A DNA stretch of 64,000 nt from Clostridia bacterium (GTDB lineage Bacteria > Bacillota > Clostridia > Oscillospirales > QAKW01): NCBI GenBank assembly GCA_017464525.1, contig JAFTZM010000037.1, positions 1-64,000 of the forward strand. The letters run 5' to 3'. The translations under genes were made by a program, and so were the position numbers. Positions 24,659-33,826 of the stretch are shown here, one piece after another. Within the stretch, counting starts at the first letter, position 1. The number at the start of each line of letters is the position of its first letter. The notes beneath the pieces were generated by a model. That model did no database searches, was not told the origin of the DNA, and saw only the letters and a list, made by a program, of their open reading frames with translations.

Positions 24659-25960
24659 ATGTACCAAAGAATGACAGCCATTTTTCTGGTCCTTCTTTTA
24701 CTGCTCAGCGGTTGCAGTGCCGCTCCGCAGCCGGAGGAACAAGCCGTGGCGGAGGTTCAGCCAGAAACCAACCCGGAAATACAGACAGAAACCGTTCCGG
24801 CGGCAAAGCCCGAAGCACAGCCGAAGCCCGAACTGCCGGAAGCTCTGCCGCTGATCAGTGCACCGGATCCGATCACCTTCACCGGCCGGACAGAGGAGGA
24901 GATCTTTCGCCGGGAAATTGCCGAGAAACGGCAGAAAAGCCGAGAGCTTTCCGAATCCATCGGCGCAGAATTTGCTTCCTATACCAATGATTTTCATGTG
25001 GCAAAAAATGCCATTTTCTATGAAGGAATCGCCAAAGGGGCATCCGCAAAAGGCTTTTTGCGGCGGGATTTTGGCACAGATAATGATGCCACGGTACTGC
25101 TGGAGGGGATGGATGAACTGCTGGGCACCGCCGATCACCTGCTCTTTTTCCTCATCAAGGAAGAGAAAGACTACCGCCTTGCCATGCTGGACGGCAACAA
25201 TGGCTGGGCCCGGACAGAGCTGGGTACCTTTAACGGCAACTCAATCTCTGACTACCGGGGATTTGTCTATGGGAATTATGCAGTGCTGTTTTGTCCCTCC
25301 GGTCGGCTGGTAGTGGAGCTTTCTGCCCAAAAGGCAACCTATACAGCAGAGCAGTACCTAACGCCGGTCTTTTGCCGGGAGGGTAAAAACCTTTGCTACA
25401 CCGTATACGGCACTGATGGCAGCCTGGAGCTCCGTCGATGCGATCTCTCCAACGGAGAGACCGAATTACTGGCACGCTTTTCCCGGGACCATTATCCCCG
25501 GGCCATTGAATATTATAATGGGAAGATCGGGTTGCTCACTTCCTGCCACGGGGAGTACACCGGAGCCCTTTACTCCACCGATCCCGAAGCTAAAACAACA
25601 AAGCTTCTGCAGGTCTTTGAAATGGCAAACGGCCACTACTCCTCCTGCGGACTTTGGGGAGGGACCGCATATATCAGTTATCTAAAAAACGGCTTGTCCT
25701 ACGGCTTTATGACAGTGGATTATCTGCAAAGCAAGGTGACGATGGATCAGGATCGGGATGTCACCTTTGTATACAGCAACGCCTACGGGCTGGTATACAG
25801 TGATGAGGATAAGCGAGAGATCCGCTTTCTGAACCGCACTGAGGACCTCAATTTTGAACGCCCCGTGCTTTGCGATTTCGGTCAGGTCTTTCTTGGACCT
25901 GAGGGATTGTTTATCAACGGATATATCAATGTTGCCCTGCAGGACGGAAAATGGCAGTAA
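24659..25960 (+). CDS. Lipoprotein of unknown function
   Basis: Surface lipoprotein of 433 residues. The signal peptide ends in LLSGC (Cys19), followed by a Glu/Pro/Ala/Gln spacer (about 22-65) that holds the domain off the membrane. The rest (about 110-433) alternates short beta-like segments with aromatic and glycine turns, such as DYRLAMLDGNNGW and LVYSDEDKREIRFL, which suggests a beta-propeller-like sensor or binding domain, but no family is recognised. It is monocistronic with a strong promoter. It resembles in layout, not clearly in sequence, the lipoprotein at 32621-33826. Confidence 0.85.
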   Translation: MYQRMTAIFLVLLLLLSGCSAAPQPEEQAVAEVQPETNPEIQTETVPAAKPEAQPKPELPEALPLISAPDPITFTGRTEEEIFRREIAEKRQKSRELSESIGAEFASYTNDFHVAKNAIFYEGIAKGASAKGFLRRDFGTDNDATVLLEGMDELLGTADHLLFFLIKEEKDYRLAMLDGNNGWARTELGTFNGNSISDYRGFVYGNYAVLFCPSGRLVVELSAQKATYTAEQYLTPVFCREGKNLCYTVYGTDGSLELRRCDLSNGETELLARFSRDHYPRAIEYYNGKIGLLTSCHGEYTGALYSTDPEAKTTKLLQVFEMANGHYSSCGLWGGTAYISYLKNGLSYGFMTVDYLQSKVTMDQDRDVTFVYSNAYGLVYSDEDKREIRFLNRTEDLNFERPVLCDFGQVFLGPEGLFINGYINVALQDGKWQ

Positions 25961-25968
25961 GAAAAAGG

Positions 25969-25997
25969 TTGCAAATTGATTTTTATGGTGTTATAAT
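25969..25997 (+). promoter_or_regulatory. Promoter of thrS
   Basis: TTGCAA (25969-25974), 17-base spacer, TATAAT (25992-25997). Only about 50 bases of leader follow, so there is no room for a T-box. Confidence 0.85.
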
Positions 25998-26051
25998 ATC
26001 ATTTATAGTTTTTTAAACTAAATTTTTATATGTGTGTGGTGAAAAAAAGAA

Positions 26052-27986
26052 ATGCAAGTTAAAATCAACGGTCAGATGATCGAAACGGAAGCCGGCGCAT
26101 CGGTTTTTGATGCCGCCTTTGCTCTCGACCCTGCAGTTGCACGGGAAGCGCTGTGCGCCGATGTCAACGGAGAGGTGCGGGAATTGACTTATGTTCCTTC
26201 GGAAGGGGATGTAATAACTACCCTGACCTTCGGGGACGAGCGGGCTAGAAAGGTCTTCTGGCACACCACATCCCATGTGCTGGCGCAGGCCGTAAAACGG
26301 CTGTTCCCCGAAGCAAAGCTGGCCATCGGCCCTGCTATTGATACCGGTTTTTACTATGATTTCGAAGTAGAAAAGCCCTTTACTGCCGAGGATCTCCAGA
26401 AGATCACCGCAGAAATGAAAAAGATCGTAAAGGAGCGGCTGAAGCTGGAACGGTTTGAGCTTTCCGCCGAGGAAGCCAAGGAATTGATGAAGGAGGAACC
26501 CTATAAGCTGGAGCTCATCGAAGAGCACGCCGGCAAGGGGGAAAAGATCTCCTTCTACCGCCAGGGTGATCTTACCGATCTTTGCGCCGGCCCCCATCTT
26601 TTTGATGTTTCCAAGATCAAGGCCATCGCCCTCTTAAGCGCCACCGGCGCATACTGGAGAGGGGATTCCAATAAGACCATGCTCCAGAGAATTTACGGCG
26701 TTTCCTTCCTGAAGGCCGCCGATCTGGAAGCCCATCTGGCGCAGCTGGAGGAGGCTCGCAAGCGGGACCACAATAAGCTGGGCCGTGAGCTGGAATATTT
26801 TACCACCTCCGACGTGGTAGGCCAGGGCTTACCCATCCTGCTGCCCAAGGGCGCCAAAGTGATCCAGACCCTGCAGCGCTGGATCGAGGACGAGGAGGAA
26901 AAGCGTGGCTATCTGCTGACCAAGACTCCCCTTATGGCCAAGAGCGATCTCTATAAGATCTCCGGCCACTGGGATCATTACCTGGACGGAATGTTTGTGC
27001 TGGGCGATCCCAACGATGAAACCAAGGAATGCTTCGCAATGCGCCCCATGACCTGCCCCTTCCAGTATCAGGTCTACCTCAACAGAATGAGATCCTACCG
27101 GGATCTGCCCATGCGGCTGGGTGAGACCTCTACCCTCTTCCGGAACGAGGACAGCGGTGAGATGCACGGCCTGATCCGTGTGCGCCAGTTCACCATTTCC
27201 GAGGGGCACTTAGTGCTTCGCCCCGATCAGCTGGAGGAAGAATTCAAGGGCTGCCTGGAGCTGGCCAAATATTGCCTGGATACTGTGGGTATGCTGGAGG
27301 ATTGCACCTTCCGCTTCTCTCAATGGGATCCCAATAACCGCGAAAAATACATCGGCACCCCCGAGCAATGGGATGAAGCCCAAGGCATTATGGGTAAGAT
27401 CCTGGATGATCTGGGTGTAGAGTATACCATCGGCATCGATGAAGCCGCTTTCTACGGCCCCAAGCTGGATATTCAATATAAGAACGTATTCGGCAAGGAG
27501 GATACCATCGTTACTATTCAGGTGGATCAGCTGCTGGCAGAGCAGTTCGATATGACTTATATCGACCAGAACGGCCAGAAGGTCCGTCCCTACATTATCC
27601 ACCGTACCTCCTTGGGCTGCTACGAGCGTACCCTGGCATACCTGATCGAAAAGTATGCCGGTGCTCTGCCCACCTGGATGGCCCCCACTCAGGTGCGGGT
27701 GCTGCCTATCAGCGAGAAGTTCATGGATAAGGCCGGCGAGGTCTATCAGCAGCTACGCGCCGCAGGTCTGCGGGTAGAGCTGGATGAGCGGAATGAAAAG
27801 ATCGGCTATAAGATCCGTGAAGCCCAGATGCAGAAGATCCCCTACATGGTGATCATCGGTGAGAAGGAAGCAGAATCCGGCACCGTTTCTGCCCGGGGAC
27901 GTCACGACGGTGACTTAGGCTCCATGCCTGTTGCCGATTTCATCTCCCTGATCAAGGAAGTTATCGATACCAAAACCAAGAAATAA
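26052..27986 (+). CDS. thrS: Threonyl-tRNA synthetase
   Basis: Charges tRNA-Thr. The 644 residues are full length: TGS domain (about 1-62), an editing domain with HTTSHVLAQA (HxxxH) and the later C..H pattern, the class II catalytic core with MRPMTCPFQ (zinc-ligand Cys), FRNEDSGEMHGLIRVRQF (motif 2) and HRTSLGCYERTLAYLIE (motif 3), and the C-terminal anticodon-binding domain (about 540-640). The ribosome site is weak (GGTGAAAAAAAG). It is monocistronic between a promoter and a strong terminator. Confidence 0.97.
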   Translation: MQVKINGQMIETEAGASVFDAAFALDPAVAREALCADVNGEVRELTYVPSEGDVITTLTFGDERARKVFWHTTSHVLAQAVKRLFPEAKLAIGPAIDTGFYYDFEVEKPFTAEDLQKITAEMKKIVKERLKLERFELSAEEAKELMKEEPYKLELIEEHAGKGEKISFYRQGDLTDLCAGPHLFDVSKIKAIALLSATGAYWRGDSNKTMLQRIYGVSFLKAADLEAHLAQLEEARKRDHNKLGRELEYFTTSDVVGQGLPILLPKGAKVIQTLQRWIEDEEEKRGYLLTKTPLMAKSDLYKISGHWDHYLDGMFVLGDPNDETKECFAMRPMTCPFQYQVYLNRMRSYRDLPMRLGETSTLFRNEDSGEMHGLIRVRQFTISEGHLVLRPDQLEEEFKGCLELAKYCLDTVGMLEDCTFRFSQWDPNNREKYIGTPEQWDEAQGIMGKILDDLGVEYTIGIDEAAFYGPKLDIQYKNVFGKEDTIVTIQVDQLLAEQFDMTYIDQNGQKVRPYIIHRTSLGCYERTLAYLIEKYAGALPTWMAPTQVRVLPISEKFMDKAGEVYQQLRAAGLRVELDERNEKIGYKIREAQMQKIPYMVIIGEKEAESGTVSARGRHDGDLGSMPVADFISLIKEVIDTKTKK

Positions 27987-27987
27987 C

Positions 27988-28020
27988 AAAAAATCGCTCC
28001 CCGCGGGGAGCGATTTTTTT
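27988..28020 (+). terminator. Terminator of thrS, usable in both directions
   Basis: Stem AAAATCGCTCCCC / GGGGAGCGATTTT with T-run on the + strand and A-run on the other side, so it can also end the convergent GH2 gene. Confidence 0.9.
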
Positions 28021-29752
28021 ATTCTTCGATCTTTGCCTTACGGGTATTGATCTCATGGAAGATCTTGGGATCAAATTTAAACTTCCGCTCATAGGTCAGC
28101 AGACCGTTGCACTCCTGCTCCACATCATAAAGTTGGGTATAGCAGAAGCCCATAATGTACTCATTGTCCAGCAACGCATCGGTGAGCCCTTTATAACGGG
28201 CAATAAATTCCTCTTCGGACTCTACCGACTTTCCATAGCCCCATGCATTGGTGTTCTTATCCGTCCACTTGATGCCGCCGTACTCGCTTACAAACACCGG
28301 GCCGCCCATATACTTGGCACGCTTGGCATATTTGGAATTCCGCATCAGTTGGCAGTTGACAATACCCTCGTTGATCTTCTCGTAATAAGAAGCAAAGGTT
28401 TCAGGATCCTGCTCATAATCATGGACATCATGAAGATCCGTCATCACATGGACAGAGCCGCTGGAATCCACCACCGGACGGGTAGGATCCGCCGCCTTGG
28501 TAGCCCGATAGACCAGCTCGATGGCCGCATCACTTTGATAAGTGCCGGTTTCCTTATTATCCCAAGTCTCGTTGAAGGGGATCCAGCCGATCATGGCAGG
28601 ATGGCTGAAATCACGCTCTACCGACTCCAGCCACTCCGGCAGGAAATTAGCCAGGCATTCAAATTCATGGGTATTCAGGCCCCAGTTACCGTGCTCTCCC
28701 CAAACGGTGTAGCCCAGCTTATCGGCCCAATAGAGGAACCGAGGCTCAAAGATCTTCTGGTGTAGCCGGGCACCGTTGAAGCCCAGCGCCATGGAATCCT
28801 CAATATCCTTCTTCAAGGCAGCATCGGAGGGGGCGGTATAGATGCCATCAGGATAATAACCCTGATCCAGCACCCAGCGGCCGAAGAAGTGCTTGCCGTT
28901 GAGGGTCATGCCCTTGCCGTCCAGCCCCACTTCGCGGAGACCGAAATAACCGGAGGCAGCATCCTCGCCTAAAACAAACTCCAGATCATACAATCTGCCG
29001 CATCCGATCTCCCAGAGATGCTTTTCCGCCAGAGGAACCGTCACGGTGACTGCATTGCCCTGCACAATGGCAGCCGCCTCGCCCATAGCCTTTCCTTCAT
29101 AGGAGGCTTTGACCTTCAGCTCCTTGCCGAAGGATTCGGGGGTCACATTGATCTGCAGAGTGATGGCACCGTTGGTCACATCGGGATAAGAGCGATAGCT
29201 TAGCACCCGAGCAGGCTCCACCGGCTCCATCCAAACCGTTTGCCAGATTCCTGTCACCCGAGTATAGCTGCACCCCGCAGAGCGAAGCGCACGGCTCTGC
29301 TTACCGGCAGGCTGCTTTCCTTCCTTTTCATGATCCACCGCATGGACCACCAGCACATTTTCACCGTCGGCCAGAAAATCGGTGATATCAAAGCAGAAGG
29401 GGGTATAGCCGCCCTTATGGGAGCCCACCTTTTGCCCGTTCACATAGACGGTGGCCAGATAATCCACCGCGCCGAAATGCAGCACAGTGCGCTTGCCCTT
29501 GAAGCTTTCGGGCAGGGTGAAGGCCTTGCGATACCAGACACAGCCGATAAAATCGGTGTGGCCGATCCCGGAAAGAACACTTTCGGGGCAGTAAGGAACG
29601 GTGATCTGACCGTCCAGAGAAGGGCGATTCCAGAATTCCTTATACCGCCCCACCTCGGGGGTGTCTATTTCAAATTCCCACTGACCGTTGAGGCACAGCC
29701 AGTCCTTCCGCACCAGAAGCGGGCGGGGATATTCCAAACGCAGATCAAACAT
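28019..29752 (-). CDS. Glycoside hydrolase family 2 enzyme
   Basis: Cytoplasmic exo-glycosidase of 577 residues, probably acting on beta-galactosides, beta-glucuronides or beta-mannosides. The three family domains are visible: an N-terminal jelly roll (about 10-175, with VYVNGQKVGSHKGGYTPF), an immunoglobulin-like domain (about 180-275) and the TIM barrel (about 280-577). The acid/base is Glu395 in FNETWDN and the nucleophile Glu490 in SEYGG. It lacks the extra domains of E. coli LacZ. No signal peptide. The ATG at 29752 has AAGGAGG 8 bases before it. No transporter is adjacent, so the substrate cannot be inferred. Confidence 0.92.
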   Translation of the reverse strand: MFDLRLEYPRPLLVRKDWLCLNGQWEFEIDTPEVGRYKEFWNRPSLDGQITVPYCPESVLSGIGHTDFIGCVWYRKAFTLPESFKGKRTVLHFGAVDYLATVYVNGQKVGSHKGGYTPFCFDITDFLADGENVLVVHAVDHEKEGKQPAGKQSRALRSAGCSYTRVTGIWQTVWMEPVEPARVLSYRSYPDVTNGAITLQINVTPESFGKELKVKASYEGKAMGEAAAIVQGNAVTVTVPLAEKHLWEIGCGRLYDLEFVLGEDAASGYFGLREVGLDGKGMTLNGKHFFGRWVLDQGYYPDGIYTAPSDAALKKDIEDSMALGFNGARLHQKIFEPRFLYWADKLGYTVWGEHGNWGLNTHEFECLANFLPEWLESVERDFSHPAMIGWIPFNETWDNKETGTYQSDAAIELVYRATKAADPTRPVVDSSGSVHVMTDLHDVHDYEQDPETFASYYEKINEGIVNCQLMRNSKYAKRAKYMGGPVFVSEYGGIKWTDKNTNAWGYGKSVESEEEFIARYKGLTDALLDNEYIMGFCYTQLYDVEQECNGLLTYERKFKFDPKIFHEINTRKAKIEE

Positions 29753-29851
29753 GAGATGATCCTCCTTATATTTTTCTTTAATATTACAATATTTCTCTTT
29801 AAAAAGCAATTGTTAAATGTTATAATTGAAGAAAAAAGGGGGATTTTTCCA

Positions 29852-30775
29852 ATGAAAGTACTTGCTGATGTTCATGTTCATAATTTTTTATCCAACTGCG
29901 GGCGGGATAACACCTCCACCGCCGCAAACTATGTAAAGCGCTATGCAGAGCTGGGGATCAAGATCTTAGGCTTTGCCAATCATATCTGGGACGACCGGGT
30001 ACCCGGCGCCAGCAGCTGGTACCATAAGCAGACGCTGGATTTTTCCATGCAGATCAAGCCCATGATCCCCAAGGATACCTTAGGGGTAAAGGTTTTAGTG
30101 GGAGCCGAAACGGAATACTGCGGAATGAGCAAGACCTTGGGCATGAGCGCCGAGGGCGCCAAGGAATTGGATTTTCTGCTGATTCCTCACTCCCATGTCC
30201 ATATGGTCAATTTTGTTATGGAGGATCCCGCCCCCTACGCCGAAGCCCGCCTTTGGCTGAAGGCACAGCTGATGCAGATCAACGGGATGACCGAGGAGCA
30301 GGCCGAAAGCTGGGTTGCCCCTCTGCGGGAACCCCTTTTGCGCCCCTTCCTGCAGCGCCCCTTTGAGGATTGGCCCGCCTATCTGGCTGATTTTCTGGTA
30401 GAAAGCTTCGATTCTCTTATGGATCATCCGGAACTGCACAAGATCCTGCAAGCCACCCCGGTTTCCATCGCCCACCCCTTCCAGCCGGTGGGCTACTGGC
30501 AGCATACCGAAGCCCTCCTCGGGCTGATTTCCGACGAGACCTTTGCCCGCCTCTTCAAAAAAGCCGCCGATCTTGGGGTTGGGCTGGAGATCAACACCCA
30601 TTGCAACAACCCGGCTATGCTGCGGATGCTGACCATTGCCAAAGATCAGGGCTGCAAATTCACCTTCGGCAGCGACACCCATTCCATTTCCGGCGCCGAA
30701 AACATTTTCAATGTTCAGCCCGCCGTGGATGCCCTTGGCCTCACCGAGGACGATCTGATGGATTTTATCAAATGA
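29852..30775 (+). CDS. PHP-domain hydrolase
   Basis: Protein of 307 residues, a compact PHP-family metalloenzyme. It opens MKVLADVHVHNFLSNCGRD, giving the HxH metal site, followed by GFANHIWD, GAETEYCG, PHSHVHM, AHPFQP and a C-terminal FGSDTHS. It is shorter and of a different subgroup from the PHP protein at 17091-18494; it lacks an N-terminal beta domain. Histidinol-phosphatase-like or phosphoesterase activity is possible. The start is set by AAAGGGGGA upstream. It is divergent from the GH2 gene, with a possible TATAAT at 29821-29826 between them. Substrate unknown. Confidence 0.88.
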   Translation: MKVLADVHVHNFLSNCGRDNTSTAANYVKRYAELGIKILGFANHIWDDRVPGASSWYHKQTLDFSMQIKPMIPKDTLGVKVLVGAETEYCGMSKTLGMSAEGAKELDFLLIPHSHVHMVNFVMEDPAPYAEARLWLKAQLMQINGMTEEQAESWVAPLREPLLRPFLQRPFEDWPAYLADFLVESFDSLMDHPELHKILQATPVSIAHPFQPVGYWQHTEALLGLISDETFARLFKKAADLGVGLEINTHCNNPAMLRMLTIAKDQGCKFTFGSDTHSISGAENIFNVQPAVDALGLTEDDLMDFIK

Positions 30776-30779
30776 TATA

Positions 30780-30815
30780 AAAGGGAAATAACCGCTTGGT
30801 TATTTCCCTTTTTTT
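30780..30815 (+). terminator. Terminator between convergent PHP and sdaA genes
   Basis: Perfect 14-bp stem AAAGGGAAATAACC / GGTTATTTCCCTTT with four-base loop and T-run. Confidence 0.9.
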
Positions 30816-32004
30816 ATATTTCAATTTTGGCCAGTCCGCCCTCGGAGGTCTCCCGGTAAGCGGAGCGGAGATCCCGGCCAGTCTCCTTCATGGCCACGAT
30901 CACCTTATCCAGCGAGATCTTGCGGGTACTGCTCAAAAAGCTTGCCAGATTGACCGCATTGATGGCCCGCATGGCCGCCACCGCATTCCGCTCGATACAG
31001 GGGATCTGCACCAGACCGCCGATGGGATCGCAGGTAAGCCCCAGATGATGCTCAATGGCGATCTCGGCGGCATATTCGATCTTATCCAGATGAAGACCGA
31101 AAAGCTCTCCCAGCGCCGCAGACGCCATGGCACAGGCGGTGCCGATCTCAGCCTGGCAGCCGCACTCCGCCCCGGAGATGGAGGCATTGGTCTTGATCAG
31201 GTTGCCGATCACCCCGGCGGAAGCCAGCGCCCGGCAGATCTGCTGATCGGTAAAATTATGTTTTTGCTGCTGATAATACAGCACCGCAGGCAGGACTCCG
31301 GAGGCTCCGCAGGTAGGGGCGGTCACAATGGTCTCCCCGGAGGCATTCTGCTCGCTCACCGCAAATGCATAGGAACAGACCACCCGATTTTCCCGGGTCT
31401 CGGCGCTTTCATCGATATGCTGCATCTCATAGAGATATTTCGCCTTTTTCTGCACCTCCAGGCCGCCGGGCAGGGTACCTTCATCCTCCAGCCCCCGCTC
31501 TACCGCCCGCTTCATGGCATTCCATACGGTCTGCAGATAGTCCCAGATCTCCGGCCCTTCATTTTCCTCCACGAATTGCCAGAGACGTATGCGTTTTTCC
31601 CGGCAATATTCGGCGATATCCTTGAACTGCTCCAGCCGATAGACCTGCGGCGCCGCCTGACCGGGATCGTTTTCCCAGGCGATCCGGCCGCCGCCCACGC
31701 TGAGCACCCGGGCCTGCCCCAGCAGTTGACCGCTCCGGTAAGCAAAAAGATCCATGGTATTGGGATGGGGCAGATCGCCGGTCTCCAGATCAAAAACCAC
31801 CTGGCAAGGCATCCCCAACGTGCGGCGGATGACCTCATCGGTGCCATGACCCTTTCCGGTCTTGGCCAGGGAGCCGTACAGAACCGCCTTATAGCGATCC
31901 GCATCATATTTTTCTTTAAAAAGTAGGCAGGCACGCTCCGGCCCCATGGTATGGGAGCTTGAAGGCCCCCGCCCGATCTTATATAACTGATTTAAAGACT
32001 CCAT
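30814..32004 (-). CDS. sdaA: L-serine dehydratase (4Fe-4S, single chain)
   Basis: Converts L-serine to pyruvate and ammonia. The 396 residues combine the two domains that are separate alpha and beta subunits in Bacillus and many Clostridia: an N-terminal GRGPSSSHTMGP region and a C-terminal domain with cysteines expected to bind the cluster in APTCGASG, GAECGCQAE and LTCDPIGG. The single-chain order beta-alpha resembles E. coli SdaA but is shorter, lacking part of the connecting region. It is transcribed after sodC with its own promoter, the -35 box of which overlaps the sodC stop codon. Confidence 0.94.
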   Translation of the reverse strand: MESLNQLYKIGRGPSSSHTMGPERACLLFKEKYDADRYKAVLYGSLAKTGKGHGTDEVIRRTLGMPCQVVFDLETGDLPHPNTMDLFAYRSGQLLGQARVLSVGGGRIAWENDPGQAAPQVYRLEQFKDIAEYCREKRIRLWQFVEENEGPEIWDYLQTVWNAMKRAVERGLEDEGTLPGGLEVQKKAKYLYEMQHIDESAETRENRVVCSYAFAVSEQNASGETIVTAPTCGASGVLPAVLYYQQQKHNFTDQQICRALASAGVIGNLIKTNASISGAECGCQAEIGTACAMASAALGELFGLHLDKIEYAAEIAIEHHLGLTCDPIGGLVQIPCIERNAVAAMRAINAVNLASFLSSTRKISLDKVIVAMKETGRDLRSAYRETSEGGLAKIEI

Positions 32005-32030
32005 TTTCGTTTCACTTTCATTTTTCTTTC

Positions 32031-32060
32031 ATTTTATCACGCTTGGCGCTCTTCTGTCAA
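32031..32060 (-). promoter_or_regulatory. Promoter of sdaA inside the sodC 3' end
   Basis: On the minus strand TTGACA (32055-32060), 18-base spacer, TAAAAT (32031-32036). The TGA within TTGACA is the sodC stop codon. Confidence 0.75.
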
Positions 32061-32560
32061 CGGGTTGGTAAAATAATCCCGCAAGCCATCTTGCGGCCGG
32101 AAGCCCCGGCGGGCTGGGTATGAAAATCATCGGGATCAGTATGAAGCACCACTGAGCGCCCCAAAATATCCCGCACCGCCAGCTGACCTGCCAGCACCGC
32201 CATAAATGCACGGCCGTCCTCCTCCATCAGCGGCGGCAGATCCCCTGCGTGCTGAGGATGCAAGCATTGATCCGGGTTGTAGTGGCTGCCGGTATCGGCA
32301 AAAGGCTCCTCCCTTGTGCCCCCGGCACACCGGCCGCCCTGGTGAATATGAAACCCGAAAAAGTGATTTTCACAAGTTCCTTCATGATGGGGCAACCCCT
32401 CGGCTTCTGCAGCGATGAGGGTTCCGAAATTGGTTTGGTAAAACCGTACCCAGCCCTGAACAGCAGGGTATTCCGGCCCGCCCCGCAGTTGGGCAATCGC
32501 ATCGGGCATCCTGCCCAGCAGCCGCCCGAAGCTCACCGTATCAAAATTCGTTCTGTACAT
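32057..32560 (-). CDS. sodC: Cu/Zn superoxide dismutase without signal peptide
   Basis: Dismutates superoxide. The 167 residues contain all expected ligands: His71 and His73 in FHIHQGG, bridging His93 in GSHYNP, His101, His104 and Asp107 in HPQHAGDLP, and His140 in VVLHTDPDD, and the cysteine pair Cys78 / Cys150 (ACGII) that normally forms the structural disulfide. Unlike most bacterial SodC it has no signal peptide or lipobox; it begins MYRTNFDTVSFGRLLGRMP, which looks soluble. AAGGAG precedes the ATG, so no missing export signal is hidden upstream. The enzyme is therefore probably cytoplasmic in a presumed anaerobe. Confidence 0.9.
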   Translation of the reverse strand: MYRTNFDTVSFGRLLGRMPDAIAQLRGGPEYPAVQGWVRFYQTNFGTLIAAEAEGLPHHEGTCENHFFGFHIHQGGRCAGGTREEPFADTGSHYNPDQCLHPQHAGDLPPLMEEDGRAFMAVLAGQLAVRDILGRSVVLHTDPDDFHTQPAGASGRKMACGIILPTR

Positions 32561-32570
32561 AGGATTCTCC

Positions 32571-32599
32571 TTGATTCTATCGTTATAATATGATATGAT
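32571..32599 (+). promoter_or_regulatory. Promoter of the 32621 lipoprotein gene
   Basis: TTGATT (32571-32576), 17-base spacer, TATGAT (32594-32599), then AAAGGAGGTG before the ATG. It is divergent from sodC. Confidence 0.7.
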
Positions 32600-32620
32600 A
32601 AAATAAAAGGAGGTGTTCCC

Positions 32621-33826
32621 ATGAAGCGACTGTTTTTACTGTTTCTTACTGCCTGCATTCTGCTCAGCGGTTGCCAAAAGCAGCAACCGCCGGAAGAAGT
32701 AACATCCCTACCCACGCAAAGCACCGGGGATGAAGCTATAACGCCTCTGCAGCTCAGCTGTTTCGGCACCGGAAGAACCCCGCCGGAGGGGGAAACCGAC
32801 CTCAGCGGCACATACGGCGGTCAAAACCACTCCGATTACCGGTTCAGTGCCTCCCAATGCCGAGCTGCTCTCTGGAACCAATATGCCTATTATGAATGTG
32901 ATCCCTTTGGATATGAGCCCTGGCAGCCCCGTATCTACCGCACAGAGTTGGGAAAGGAGACCCGCCCTTCTCTGATCTTCAACGGCGAGCTGATCGATCT
33001 CTTCGGCGATATCCTCATCGCCTGCGACAATGACCGTTACTACGCCCTAGATCTGGCGGAAGAAGGCGAAAACTGGATCCCGCTGCAGCCCGCCGGCATC
33101 ACCACCGCATGGCTGGAATACGAAGGAAAAGTCCTGATCTTCGGCCATAACAGCAGCGGCAGCTATGCAGATATTATTGATCTATCTGCCTTGACCTCCA
33201 CCCGAAGGGCCGTCAATGCTCCGGTGCGGGAATACGTTCTGGAGGGCGATATCTTATACTGCATCGCCGGAGATCAGTTCTGCCGGGCAGATCTCCGCAG
33301 CAAGACCGGCCAGGTCCTCTGCAACGTACCGGCATTTTCCGAAATGGATAAGGCCGGCAGCCGGATCCTTTTCCGCAAATCAGACTACGATCCGTTGGTT
33401 TATGATCTCACTACAGAGGCGACCTTCACCCCTAAAGAATTTCCCGCACCGATCTACCAATGCTGCGGCACCAATCCGGATCTGGGGACGGTCACCGACG
33501 GCATCGCCGCGATCCCCTATACCGATGAGGACCACCAAAACCAGACCTGGTATTACAATATCGCCACCGGCCAGGAGCTGAAAGAAGCCCCCACCCTGTC
33601 CAAGCTTTATCCTTTAGAAAACGGCCATTATACCAAATCAGAGACCGGCGAATTCCAATTTTGCATCGATGGAGAATATTTCAATGTACGCCGCCTGCCG
33701 GACGGCATGGGCGGAACGATCTACGCCAACCGATACGGTATGCTCTGCTTGAGCTTGGGCGGGATCTTTACCGCCGACCGTGAAGGGAATTCCCTCCATT
33801 TGCTTCACTACGAGATCCTGCGGTGA
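32621..33826 (+). CDS. Lipoprotein of unknown function
   Basis: Surface lipoprotein of 401 residues: signal peptide with lipobox LLSGC (Cys18), a Gln/Pro/Thr spacer (about 19-45), and a large beta-rich domain with repeated short strand-turn patterns (for example DRYYALDLAEEGENWIPL and GDILYCIAGDQFCRADLRSKTGQ) that suggest a propeller-like fold. Several extracytoplasmic cysteines are present. No family is recognised. The 3' end overlaps the 3' end of the convergent DeoR gene by 59 bases with no terminator in between. Confidence 0.82.
   Translation: MKRLFLLFLTACILLSGCQKQQPPEEVTSLPTQSTGDEAITPLQLSCFGTGRTPPEGETDLSGTYGGQNHSDYRFSASQCRAALWNQYAYYECDPFGYEPWQPRIYRTELGKETRPSLIFNGELIDLFGDILIACDNDRYYALDLAEEGENWIPLQPAGITTAWLEYEGKVLIFGHNSSGSYADIIDLSALTSTRRAVNAPVREYVLEGDILYCIAGDQFCRADLRSKTGQVLCNVPAFSEMDKAGSRILFRKSDYDPLVYDLTTEATFTPKEFPAPIYQCCGTNPDLGTVTDGIAAIPYTDEDHQNQTWYYNIATGQELKEAPTLSKLYPLENGHYTKSETGEFQFCIDGEYFNVRRLPDGMGGTIYANRYGMLCLSLGGIFTADREGNSLHLLHYEILR

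Noticed and set aside
25961-26051. T-box leader upstream of thrS
   Set aside because: The gap between the promoter and the ATG is too short for a T-box and no specifier or antiterminator can be drawn.
29240-29851. N-terminal extension of the PHP gene at 29852 by about 200 codons
   Set aside because: It overlaps the GH2 gene on the other strand; the ATG at 29852 has the ribosome site and the PHP motif begins there.
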